From Bacteroidota bacterium (GTDB taxonomy: Bacteria > Bacteroidota > Ignavibacteria > Kryptoniales > JAKASW01), in contig JAKAGT010000008.1 of NCBI GenBank assembly GCA_021825585.1, positions 62,001 through 126,000 of the forward strand: a stretch of DNA of 64,000 nucleotides, read 5' to 3'. Position 1 is the stretch's first letter, and every line of letters starts with the position of its first letter. Below the pieces are notes generated by a model, which had not been told where the DNA came from, made no database searches, and saw nothing but the letters and a program-made list of their open reading frames with translations. Below, in pieces: positions 44,344-52,580 of the stretch. Both the position numbers and the translations under genes were made by a program.

Positions 44344-45348
44344 CTAGAGCAGTGATTTCGAGTCGTTGAGTACTTCCGTAAACAGCCGGTCTTTGTCGAC
44401 CGGTGCGATGCCAACCTCGCCGCAAACAATGCCGCCCGCGTGATTGGCTATGGCAGCCGCTTCCTTAACGCTGGCACCCGACACCAGGGCAACTGTAAGC
44501 GCGGAAATTACCGTGTCGCCTGCACCCGACACGTCGGCGACCTTTCTTGCCTTCGTGGGAAAGTGAGTCGGGCTCCCGTCACCCTCGACAAGCGTCATAC
44601 CCTTCTCGCCGCGGGTGAGGAGAACGTTCTCACATTGCAGCCGATTCAACAGCTCCCTTGCGGCCTTCACGGCATCTTCATCCGATCCCGCAGGGAGACC
44701 AAGTGCACCCTCAGCCTCCTTTCTGTTCGGCTTGAAGAGTGTGACCTGTTTATACTCGAAAAAGTTGGCTTGCTTTGGATCGACACTTATCACTTTATCT
44801 TTGCTTCGGGCCATGCCGATCACATCAGAAAGCAGATCCTTCGTCAGCATCCCTTTGTTGTAGTCTTCCAGGAGCACCGCATCAATCTCACCCGACATCG
44901 AATTCAAAATCTCCATTACGCGGCGCCGTATCTTCCCGTCAATTCCCCTGCTCACTTCATAGTCCATCCTTACAACATGCTGACTGTGGGCGATCACCCT
45001 CGTCTTAACAGTCGTCGGCCTGTCCTGGTCCGTGATAATGCCCTCTTTGGACAGCCCCATCTCGTCCAGGATGTGCCTGATCTTTTCGCCGGCCTCATCC
45101 TGGCCGACGATGCCGAACAAAACCGGTTCCGCACCGAGCGACTTTATATTGTTTGCGACGTTCGCCGCTCCGCCGAGGCGGGCAGACTCGCTGTCTACCT
45201 GCAGTACTGGAACGGGTGCCTCCGGGGAAATGCGAGAGACGCTCCCCCACACGTATTTGTCAAGCATCAAGTCGCCGAGAACCACGACTCTTTTACCACT
45301 GAAATTATCGAAGAGAGACTTCAATCTCTCAGGCTTGAAACCACTCAA
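44344..45348 (-). CDS. rfaE1: D-glycero-beta-D-manno-heptose-7-phosphate kinase
   Basis: PfkB-family sugar kinase acting before RfaE2 in ADP-heptose synthesis. 334 residues with LGDLMLDKYVWG near the N-terminus, the glycine-rich RLGGAANVANN segment, and the catalytic anion-hole motif DVSGAGDTVISAL. Start TTG at 45348, seven bases after a GGAG. No adenylyltransferase domain is fused, in contrast to HldE. About 250 bp lie between it and the upstream hybrid kinase gene. Confidence 0.92.
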   Translation of the reverse strand: MSGFKPERLKSLFDNFSGKRVVVLGDLMLDKYVWGSVSRISPEAPVPVLQVDSESARLGGAANVANNIKSLGAEPVLFGIVGQDEAGEKIRHILDEMGLSKEGIITDQDRPTTVKTRVIAHSQHVVRMDYEVSRGIDGKIRRRVMEILNSMSGEIDAVLLEDYNKGMLTKDLLSDVIGMARSKDKVISVDPKQANFFEYKQVTLFKPNRKEAEGALGLPAGSDEDAVKAARELLNRLQCENVLLTRGEKGMTLVEGDGSPTHFPTKARKVADVSGAGDTVISALTVALVSGASVKEAAAIANHAGGIVCGEVGIAPVDKDRLFTEVLNDSKSLL

Positions 45349-45595
45349 CAGAAATCTCCATTTTTCTGTAATTTACGGCTGTCGCGAGTTAAGAGCAATT
45401 GCATTCTGCAACACGAACGCCAGAATATGGCGCCAAATCGCCCGATCTCTCCGGAGTGCTGCATGGATCAACGGGGTGGAAATGTCATAGCGCCATTGGA
45501 AGCTCAGTTAAGGCTTCCAGACTTCATCAGTGCACCGCTCTGTTGCAGGGATTAAGCAGAACGGCACCCGCGCATGACCTGTCTGCCAGTGTTGC

Positions 45596-48595
45596 CTAGC
45601 CGATTACCTCATGGACTGTACTCAGAAGCTTCTCTCCGGTGAACGGTTTGCTCATGAATGAATCTGCGAGCTCGAAGAATGGCCCGGTGATCTCTTCCTG
45701 CAAACCGCTTGTCGCAATTATCTTCACTTCCGCCCTGATTCGTTTCAATGCGGGGATTGCCGCTTTGCCATCCATGACAGGCATCATGTTGTCGATGATA
45801 ATTGCCCGCACATTGCCCATATTTTTGACAAAAGCCGCGATTGCCTCCGCCCCATCCCCGGCGACAATGACCTGATATCCGTAGGCTTCCAGAGTTGCCC
45901 TGGCGATTTCGCGAATGGAAGACTCGTCATCTACAACCAGAATCATTTCCCCGTGGCCGACATATTGGTCAGCACTCGACTCGAGCGGGGAAACCGTTTC
46001 AACCTTCTCCGAAGCAGGAAGATACACTTTGAATGTGCTGCCAAAATTTACCTCACTCGATACGGTTATAAATCCGCCGTTTCCTTTGACGAGTGCAACT
46101 GCCGTAGATAGGCCCAGTCCAGTTCCTTGACCGAGTGCTTTTGTCGTGAAAAACGGCTCGAATATTTTGTCGAGCAGCCCCGGCGGGATCCCTGTACCCG
46201 TGTCCGTAACGGATATGACTACATACTTTCCGGGTTTCGCATCGATACTTACCTGATTGCAATTCTCGCCAAGCGTTTGGTTCTCTGCCCCGATCGTTAA
46301 GGTCCCCCCTTCCGGCATGGCATCTCTCGCATTCAAGCAGAGGTTCAGAATGATCTGGTGGATATGGGTCGCGTCTCCCATAACGGTCCATAAATTTCTG
46401 GAGATAGACTGTTCAAAGCGAATTGACTTTGGAAAGGTGGCGCCTGCAATGTTGACCACTTCCCCCAGTATGTGTCGGGGTTGGAGGACTATCCTCTCCC
46501 CTCCAGCTCCCCGGCCGAACATCAATATCTGACGTATCATGTCCGATCCGCGCTGGGCGCTGGACTCCATCGTCTGGAGTATTTCGAGACTTTGCGGATC
46601 CCCCGATCCCAGCTTCAATGTCCTGATAGACATCATGATTGGTGAGAGCACATTGTTGAGGTCGTGAGCAATCCCACCGGCGAGGGCGCCGATGCTCTCG
46701 AGCCGCTGGGCTCGTATGAACTGGGCCTCCAGTTTCTTCTTCTCAGTCACGTCGGTGCAAACCATCATGATGGACTTTGATATTCCAATGCTGTCTGTCA
46801 GCAGCTTGCACCGGCAATCCAGGATTATTTCGACACCCCTTCGGTCACGCGCCTTCGTCTCGCCCGCCCACTCGCCATCTTCTCTCACCGTCCCGGCAAT
46901 CTCGAGGATCTGGCGCGGCTCGACATCCTTCAGAATGTCTCCCAGTTTCCTGCCGAGAGTCTCTTCGGAGCTCCATCCGAACATGCGGGAAGCTCCTTCA
47001 TTCCAGTATGTCACAAGCCCGTCAACCGTTTCCAGAATAATCGCATCCTGCGATCTGTTGAGCAATGCCGCCTGTTCCCTGATTTTTTCTTCTGACTGCT
47101 TGTGCTCGATTGCAGCGGCAATTTGTCCCGATAACAGAGACAGGAGTTCTTTTTCCGAATCACCAAACCTGACATCTTGTGAAAAATTCTGGATGCCAAG
47201 CACCCCTACCGTTCCGGAGGCCGTCTTCAACGGAACAGCTACCCAATCGAGGGGCATCATCTGATTCCTTTCGGATTTCCCCTTATCTACTCGCCGAAGC
47301 ATTTCATGGACAGTCAAAGCCGAAGGTCCGCTGTTCATCATGACCTGTTCGTTGAACGCATTGAACCCGGGTTGGTCCTCCGGCAGATCGTAGGACTCAT
47401 TGACATAATACGGACAAACGAACGAGCCGGTCAAAGCATCGCGAAGGACGACGTAGAAATTTCTCGATGGCACTAGTTCGCTCATCACATCCCGGATCGC
47501 TCCGCAGAGGTCCGTAAGGTTCTCAGAGGCGCGCGTGACTTCGGAGAGCCTATACAGAACGCCTTGAAGCGCTTCAGAGCGCCGCCTTTCTGTCATGTCT
47601 CTTGCAACCCCGACGAATCCGACAACCTGTCCGGCCTCTGCAACGACGGTCATCGACAGGTTCATTGGTACCTTCTTGCCGTTTTTAGAAAACACGTCTA
47701 CATCGATGACCGTTTCGTCTTCCTTCCCGATGAGCGCAAGGTCTCTGTAAGAACTTATGATTTCCTTCTGATCGGTGATTTCCATCAGGTTCTTGCCCGC
47801 CAAATCTCCACTCTCATATCCGAGTGTGGCGGCGGAACCGCCGCGAACAAGCTGAATGTTCAGATTATCATCCATCCGGAGAAGAACATCGCTCATGAAC
47901 GTCAATGCCGACTTCATGGCATCGAGCGCTGTATTCACGATTATCCTGTGCCTGAAGACGAAGTACAACGAGGCCACCAAAGATATCAGGGAAGTGAATA
48001 TGTACGGTTCGTTGCTGCCTGGAAAGAATGCAGAGAATATCGACTCGGTGAACGGGCCGGGGAGCAGGAGGAGCAGCATCGCAAACCCGGCTACGATCAG
48101 GTTCCCCTTCATCCCCTTATCGGTAAAACCCTTCAGGAGTGTAAAAAGCAAAGCGATACCTATGCTGAACGCAACCGACATCCATATTACAAGAAAGAGA
48201 GAACCGTTGACGGAGAATCCAGCCCCGCCGATTACCGGCTTGGGGATAAGCCCGAGGAGTTCAAGAGTGTAACTGAAAAGACCGGCAAAGTAGATCGCAA
48301 AGATCGCGAGAGGAGGGTGCAGCAGCTCCTCGCGCCGGACCATGATGATCATAAAATGAAGGAAGAAAAACGGAAATACCGCGAAGAGAAACGCCCCGAC
48401 GGAGCTCAATACGGCAGCACCTGTCCGGGACGCGACTACCGCCGCTAATAGACCGGTCGCCCCGAATAAAATAAGGCAGGCGACTAAGAAGAGATAAAAC
48501 TTCACCACGACGCTCCTGGGCGCCTTGAAGTAGATAATCAGGGCGAGGAGTAGGTTCGCAGCTGCGTAACCGATAGAGACATATTCGTATAGCAT
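45596..48595 (-). CDS. Hybrid sensor histidine kinase with 7TM, PAS, GAF and receiver domains
   Basis: 999 residues. Domains in order: about seven transmembrane helices (residues 1-220), PAS (about 230-345), GAF (about 350-500), PAS (about 510-630), HisKA with GALAGGIAHDLNNVLSP (phospho-acceptor His near 648), an ATPase domain (DTGTGIP, GTGLGLST) and a C-terminal receiver (ILVVDDESS near 880, phospho-acceptor in IIIDNMMPVMDG). There is no DNA-binding output, so the signal probably passes to a partner elsewhere. A CAGGAGG site precedes the ATG. No cognate regulator lies nearby. Confidence 0.92.
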   Translation of the reverse strand: MLYEYVSIGYAAANLLLALIIYFKAPRSVVVKFYLFLVACLILFGATGLLAAVVASRTGAAVLSSVGAFLFAVFPFFFLHFMIIMVRREELLHPPLAIFAIYFAGLFSYTLELLGLIPKPVIGGAGFSVNGSLFLVIWMSVAFSIGIALLFTLLKGFTDKGMKGNLIVAGFAMLLLLLPGPFTESIFSAFFPGSNEPYIFTSLISLVASLYFVFRHRIIVNTALDAMKSALTFMSDVLLRMDDNLNIQLVRGGSAATLGYESGDLAGKNLMEITDQKEIISSYRDLALIGKEDETVIDVDVFSKNGKKVPMNLSMTVVAEAGQVVGFVGVARDMTERRRSEALQGVLYRLSEVTRASENLTDLCGAIRDVMSELVPSRNFYVVLRDALTGSFVCPYYVNESYDLPEDQPGFNAFNEQVMMNSGPSALTVHEMLRRVDKGKSERNQMMPLDWVAVPLKTASGTVGVLGIQNFSQDVRFGDSEKELLSLLSGQIAAAIEHKQSEEKIREQAALLNRSQDAIILETVDGLVTYWNEGASRMFGWSSEETLGRKLGDILKDVEPRQILEIAGTVREDGEWAGETKARDRRGVEIILDCRCKLLTDSIGISKSIMMVCTDVTEKKKLEAQFIRAQRLESIGALAGGIAHDLNNVLSPIMMSIRTLKLGSGDPQSLEILQTMESSAQRGSDMIRQILMFGRGAGGERIVLQPRHILGEVVNIAGATFPKSIRFEQSISRNLWTVMGDATHIHQIILNLCLNARDAMPEGGTLTIGAENQTLGENCNQVSIDAKPGKYVVISVTDTGTGIPPGLLDKIFEPFFTTKALGQGTGLGLSTAVALVKGNGGFITVSSEVNFGSTFKVYLPASEKVETVSPLESSADQYVGHGEMILVVDDESSIREIARATLEAYGYQVIVAGDGAEAIAAFVKNMGNVRAIIIDNMMPVMDGKAAIPALKRIRAEVKIIATSGLQEEITGPFFELADSFMSKPFTGEKLLSTVHEVIG

Positions 48596-48935
48596 CCCAC
48601 GGCCTCCTGTACAAAAAGATCGAGAAAATGGATTCCGCTTTTAAATGCAAACGTGCGATTTCCGTCGAATTGCGCGAAGCCTCCTGAACACACCTCTGCA
48701 CGAACGCACCGGAATCCCGGAATCTCAAAATGATCTTCGCTAGCCGACTTTGAATAAATATATATACCCCATAAACGTTCCGCAATGCTGTTCCCCGATC
48801 TATCTGTCACGAGGCACCGGCAGCATTTCCCATACACGGGATTCCGCGGAGGCAGATAACAACCCGCCGACGTATCTGCAATCGCCAATCAAAACTCGGC
48901 TTGTGTGAAGTTATCTGAGAATCTATCTTATCGTG
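48596..48935. other. Divergent intergenic region
   Basis: About 340 bp between the hybrid kinase gene (minus) and the acetyltransferase gene (plus). I see an AT-rich block (ATAAATATATATA, near 48754-48768) that may hold the kinase promoter, a tandem CCGGAATC pair (48709-48724), and a 7-bp inverted repeat GCAGATA/TATCTGC (48852-48879). No ORF or RNA gene is supported. Confidence 0.5.
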
Positions 48936-49526
48936 ATGATCGAAAGCTTCAATTCTCTCAGATTGTTCGGGGCAACAACCGTCCTTCGCTCGGTCGACCT
49001 CGACGATACAGGCAGACTGTTCTCCATGATCGAAAATTCGCGCGAGCACTTGCAGAAGTGGTTGCCATGGATAGACTTCGTTCACTCGCTGGAAGATGAG
49101 CGTCACATTGTTGAACAATGGATCTACGATATGCAGATGAGGAGCGCGATACATTTGTGCATCACAGTCGGAGACAATCTGGTCGGATTCATCAGCACGC
49201 ACCAAATCGACTGGATTAATCAAAGGACAAGCGTCGGTTACTGGGTCGAACGGTCGAGTATCAGGAAGAACTTCGCCACTGAAGCAACAGCAGTCCTTCT
49301 CGATTACCTTTTCGAGGACCTGAAGCTCCACAGGGTGTTCATTCAGGCAGCCACGGAAAACGCTGCAAGCAACAGGGTCATAAAGAAGGTCGGCTTCAAA
49401 TGGGAAGGCGTCCTCAGAGAAAACGAACGGATCAGGGACCGTTATTGGGATCACAACATCTACGGAATGACACAGGGCGACTTCCAGAGTTTGAAGGATG
49501 TCCTCTCGCCTTATCTTGGAAAGTAG
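48936..49526 (+). CDS. GNAT N-acetyltransferase (RimJ/RimL-like)
   Basis: A 196-residue acetyl-CoA-dependent acetyltransferase of the RimJ/RimL/SpeG type, with SREHLQKWLPWID, a YWVERSSIRKNFATEA segment in the acetyl-CoA binding region and the ending AASNRVIKKVGFKWEG that is typical of the subfamily. The substrate may be a protein N-terminus or a small amine. ATG at 48936 chosen; a GTG one codon earlier is also possible. Transcribed divergently from the hybrid kinase and converging on the fad operon. Confidence 0.88.
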   Translation: MIESFNSLRLFGATTVLRSVDLDDTGRLFSMIENSREHLQKWLPWIDFVHSLEDERHIVEQWIYDMQMRSAIHLCITVGDNLVGFISTHQIDWINQRTSVGYWVERSSIRKNFATEATAVLLDYLFEDLKLHRVFIQAATENAASNRVIKKVGFKWEGVLRENERIRDRYWDHNIYGMTQGDFQSLKDVLSPYLGK

Positions 49527-49576
49527 TCCTCCTGCTGAATCAGGGCTCAACCTTCCGCATCCGGGGAGCAGTTCAC

Positions 49577-51370
49577 TCACAGGGCATACTTATCATCTTC
49601 CGCCAGTTTATCGGCGATGGCCCTCCTGATATATGCCGAGTTAATCGGCGTGTATTTGAGGAGGCGCCGCACGGCGGTCAGGTACGTTCGGAGAGTATCG
49701 CCCTCCGCTATCACAGTCAGTGCGGCCTTTGCATGACTTTCGACGCGTTCGATCGCCTCGTACACAAATGCCCGTGCAAGGTCAGCGAAAAATGCGGTGT
49801 TCGCGGCTCCGCCCTGTTCCATCTTCCTGACGCGCAGAAGCACGCTCTCCATCGCGTATGCCTCCATCGCGATGTCGCTTATGTGCCATATTACCTCCTG
49901 TTCGTGCTCCAGCTTGTCCATATACTTCTGAAAAGCAGCGCCGGAAACAAGGAGACCGATCTTCTTCGCATTTGCCGCGAGGTTCATCTCGTCCGAAAGG
50001 AGACCTTCGAACGCCGATTCGCCGGCAGAGAATGAGATTACCTCATCCATAAGCTTCTGGGCGGCGGCCATGAGCGGAAGCTCTCCCTTCATCGCCCGGC
50101 GGATCAGCATCGACGGGATGAGTAGCCGGTTGATTTCGTTCGTGCCTTCGAAAATTCTGTTTATGCGGGAGTCGCGATATGGCCTCGCGACGGGATATTC
50201 TTCGGTGAAACCGTACCCGCCGAAAATCTGCACCCCTTCATCTACCACGTAGTCCAGAATCTCGGAGGCGTAGACTTTTATTATGCTGCATTCAACGGCA
50301 TACTCCTCTATTCCCTTCAAAGTGAGTACGGAAGACCCGGGACTCTTCTTATCGACGTTCTGCAGTATCGAATCAATGAGACCAGCAGTCCTGTAAACCA
50401 TTGTCTCGCCGACAAACGCTCTGATAGCCATTTCGCCGAGTTTGTGCTTTATCATTCCGAATGAGATGATAGGGACCTGAAACTGCTTTCGTGTCTTGGC
50501 ATATTTCACCGATTCCGTGATCACTGCCTTCGCCCCGCCGATTACACTCGCTCCCAGTTTGAATCTTCCGACATTGAGAATATTCAGCGCTACCCTGTGT
50601 CCCTTGCCTATTTCTCCTATCACGTTTCCGGCAGGCACCTCCACGTTGTCAAGGTTCAGTGCGCGGGTGGAAGAGCCCTTGATCCCCATCTTCTTTTCTT
50701 CCTTGCCGAGCGAAATCCCCTTGAAATCCTTTTCCAGGATGAACGAAGTGAACTTGTCACCGCCGACCTGTGCGAATGTTATGTACACATCTGCGAACCC
50801 GGCGTTGGAAAGCCACATCTTCGTACCGTTAAGGGTGTAATGTTCCCCATCAGGAGAAGGCATGGCTACGGTTTTTGCAGAGAGTGCGTCGCTTCCCGAA
50901 CCGGGTTCTGACAGGGAATATGAGGAGATCAGTTCTGCCGTGGCAAATTTCGGAAGGTACTTCTTCTTCTGCTCTTCCGTCCCGAAATACACTATCGGAA
51001 GTGTGCCTATGCCGGTGTGCGCGCCATGGCTAACCGCGAACGCGCCTGCCTTCCCGAGATTTTCAGCAACAAGCATCGAGCTTGTCTTATCGAGCCCGAG
51101 GCCGCCGTATTCTTCCGGGATATCAACGGAAAGTAGCCCTATCTCGCCCGCTTTCCTGAGGAGTTTCACGGAGAGTTCGTATTTCAACTCTTCGAGCTTA
51201 TCGACATTTGGCATGACCTCGTGGTCGACGAAATCTCTCGTCGTGTCGGCTATCATCTTGTGCTGTTCACTGAAATCCTCAGGGGTAAAGATCTCTTCCG
51301 GCTTAGAGTCTTCGATAAGAAAGCTTCCGCCCTTTTTGTAATTCAGTGTCTGTTTCTGGACCGTTTCCAT
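49577..51370 (-). CDS. fadE: Acyl-CoA dehydrogenase
   Basis: FAD enzyme for the first oxidation of beta-oxidation (acyl-CoA to 2-enoyl-CoA). 597 residues, about 200 longer than short-chain enzymes and close to Bacillus FadE, with an extra C-terminal helical domain. Visible motifs are YSLSEPGSGSDA (FAD site), KMWLSNAGFADVYITF, RIFEGTNEINRLL (catalytic-base region) and QIFGGYGFTEEYPVARPYRD. A GAGGAG site precedes the ATG. Last gene of fadD-fadN-fadA-fadE, 10 bp after fadA. Electrons would go to an ETF that is not encoded here. Confidence 0.94.
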   Translation of the reverse strand: METVQKQTLNYKKGGSFLIEDSKPEEIFTPEDFSEQHKMIADTTRDFVDHEVMPNVDKLEELKYELSVKLLRKAGEIGLLSVDIPEEYGGLGLDKTSSMLVAENLGKAGAFAVSHGAHTGIGTLPIVYFGTEEQKKKYLPKFATAELISSYSLSEPGSGSDALSAKTVAMPSPDGEHYTLNGTKMWLSNAGFADVYITFAQVGGDKFTSFILEKDFKGISLGKEEKKMGIKGSSTRALNLDNVEVPAGNVIGEIGKGHRVALNILNVGRFKLGASVIGGAKAVITESVKYAKTRKQFQVPIISFGMIKHKLGEMAIRAFVGETMVYRTAGLIDSILQNVDKKSPGSSVLTLKGIEEYAVECSIIKVYASEILDYVVDEGVQIFGGYGFTEEYPVARPYRDSRINRIFEGTNEINRLLIPSMLIRRAMKGELPLMAAAQKLMDEVISFSAGESAFEGLLSDEMNLAANAKKIGLLVSGAAFQKYMDKLEHEQEVIWHISDIAMEAYAMESVLLRVRKMEQGGAANTAFFADLARAFVYEAIERVESHAKAALTVIAEGDTLRTYLTAVRRLLKYTPINSAYIRRAIADKLAEDDKYAL

Positions 51371-51380
51371 GTCGATCTCC

Positions 51381-52565
51381 TCACATTAAATTTTCGAAAA
51401 TTCCCGCGGCTCCCATCCCGCCGCCGATGCACATCGTCACCATCCCATAACGGGCGTTGCGCCGCTTCATCTCGTGAAGCAGCGTCGCCGTCAGTTTGGC
51501 TCCTGTGCACCCCAACGGGTGTCCGAGCGCAACCGCTCCGCCGTTGACATTTACTTTGTTCTCGTCCATGCCGAGTTCACGGATTACTGCTACTGCCTGA
51601 GAGGCGAAAGCCTCGTTGAGTTCAATGACGTCAATGTCTTCCAGCTTAAGCCCCGCATACCGGAGAGCCTTCGGAACAGCCTTGATCGGACCGATCCCCA
51701 TGATTTCGGGGGGCACTCCGGCAACTGCAAAGGAGACAAACTTTGCCATCGGCTTGAGCCCGAGTTCCCTGGCCCGCTCCGCACTCATGACAACAGAAGC
51801 CGCGGCACCGTCGCTCATCTGTGACGAGTTGCCAGCCGTCACCGTACCGCCCTGCATGAATACCGGCTTGAGCAGCGACAGCTTCTCGATGTCCGTGTCC
51901 TCACGGGGACCTTCGTCGACGCTGAAGACACTTTCCTCGACCGCATTCTTGCTCCCTTTGCGGACTTTCCGCGTGACAGTCAACGGAACTACTTCGTCGC
52001 TGAATTTTCCTCCCTTGATTGCCGCAACGGCTTTCTGGTGGCTCCGAAACGAAAACGCGTCCTGTTCCGGTCGCGAGACCTTGTATTGCACCGCAACTCG
52101 TTCGGCGGTGATTCCCATGTTGAGGTATGCCTCCGGATTGGAATCGACGAGAGCGGGATTCGGCACGATCTTGAATCCACCCATAGGTACGAGGCTCATG
52201 GTCTCCGTACCGCCGGCGATTATCACATCGGCGAACCCCGCCATGATCCTCTCAGATGCCATCGCAATTGTCTGAAGGCCCGACGAGCAGAACCTGTTGA
52301 TAGTCGCCGCCGGCACCGATACCGGCATGCCGGCTCGAATCGCTGCGATCCTTGCGACATTCATCCCCTGCTCCGCCTCAGGCATGGCACAGCCGATAAG
52401 TATGTCGTCCACCGCCTCAGGCTCCAGGCCAGGCGTTCGCTTCACTGCAGCTTTTATCACCTCAGCCGCCATTTCGTCGGGGCGTACGTCGCGAAGCGCC
52501 CCTCTCTTCGCCTTCCCTACTGCCGTCCTCAAAGATGTTACAATTACTGCGTCGTGCATTTTCAT
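51381..52565 (-). CDS. fadA: Acetyl-CoA C-acyltransferase (thiolase)
   Basis: Thiolytic step of beta-oxidation, releasing acetyl-CoA from 3-ketoacyl-CoA. 394 residues with the acyl-accepting Cys93 ([10 protein letters not shown]), GHPLGCTGA with the catalytic His, and the second active-site Cys in [10 protein letters not shown]. An AGGAGG site lies just upstream; the ATG at 52559 (third codon) has slightly better spacing than the one at 52565. 15 bp after fadN. Confidence 0.95.
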   Translation of the reverse strand: MKMHDAVIVTSLRTAVGKAKRGALRDVRPDEMAAEVIKAAVKRTPGLEPEAVDDILIGCAMPEAEQGMNVARIAAIRAGMPVSVPAATINRFCSSGLQTIAMASERIMAGFADVIIAGGTETMSLVPMGGFKIVPNPALVDSNPEAYLNMGITAERVAVQYKVSRPEQDAFSFRSHQKAVAAIKGGKFSDEVVPLTVTRKVRKGSKNAVEESVFSVDEGPREDTDIEKLSLLKPVFMQGGTVTAGNSSQMSDGAAASVVMSAERARELGLKPMAKFVSFAVAGVPPEIMGIGPIKAVPKALRYAGLKLEDIDVIELNEAFASQAVAVIRELGMDENKVNVNGGAVALGHPLGCTGAKLTATLLHEMKRRNARYGMVTMCIGGGMGAAGIFENLM

Positions 52566-52580
52566 TAACCTCCTGGATTC

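Noticed and set aside
45490..45525. Inverted repeat TGGAAGC ... GCTTCCA between the hybrid kinase and rfaE1
   Set aside because: A 7-bp stem without T-run or context; expected by chance in a window of this size.
47564..48448. A 294-codon plus-strand ORF opposite the hybrid kinase
   Set aside because: It lies entirely antisense to clear transmembrane and PAS domain coding and is highly charged, as expected for the complement of hydrophobic codons.
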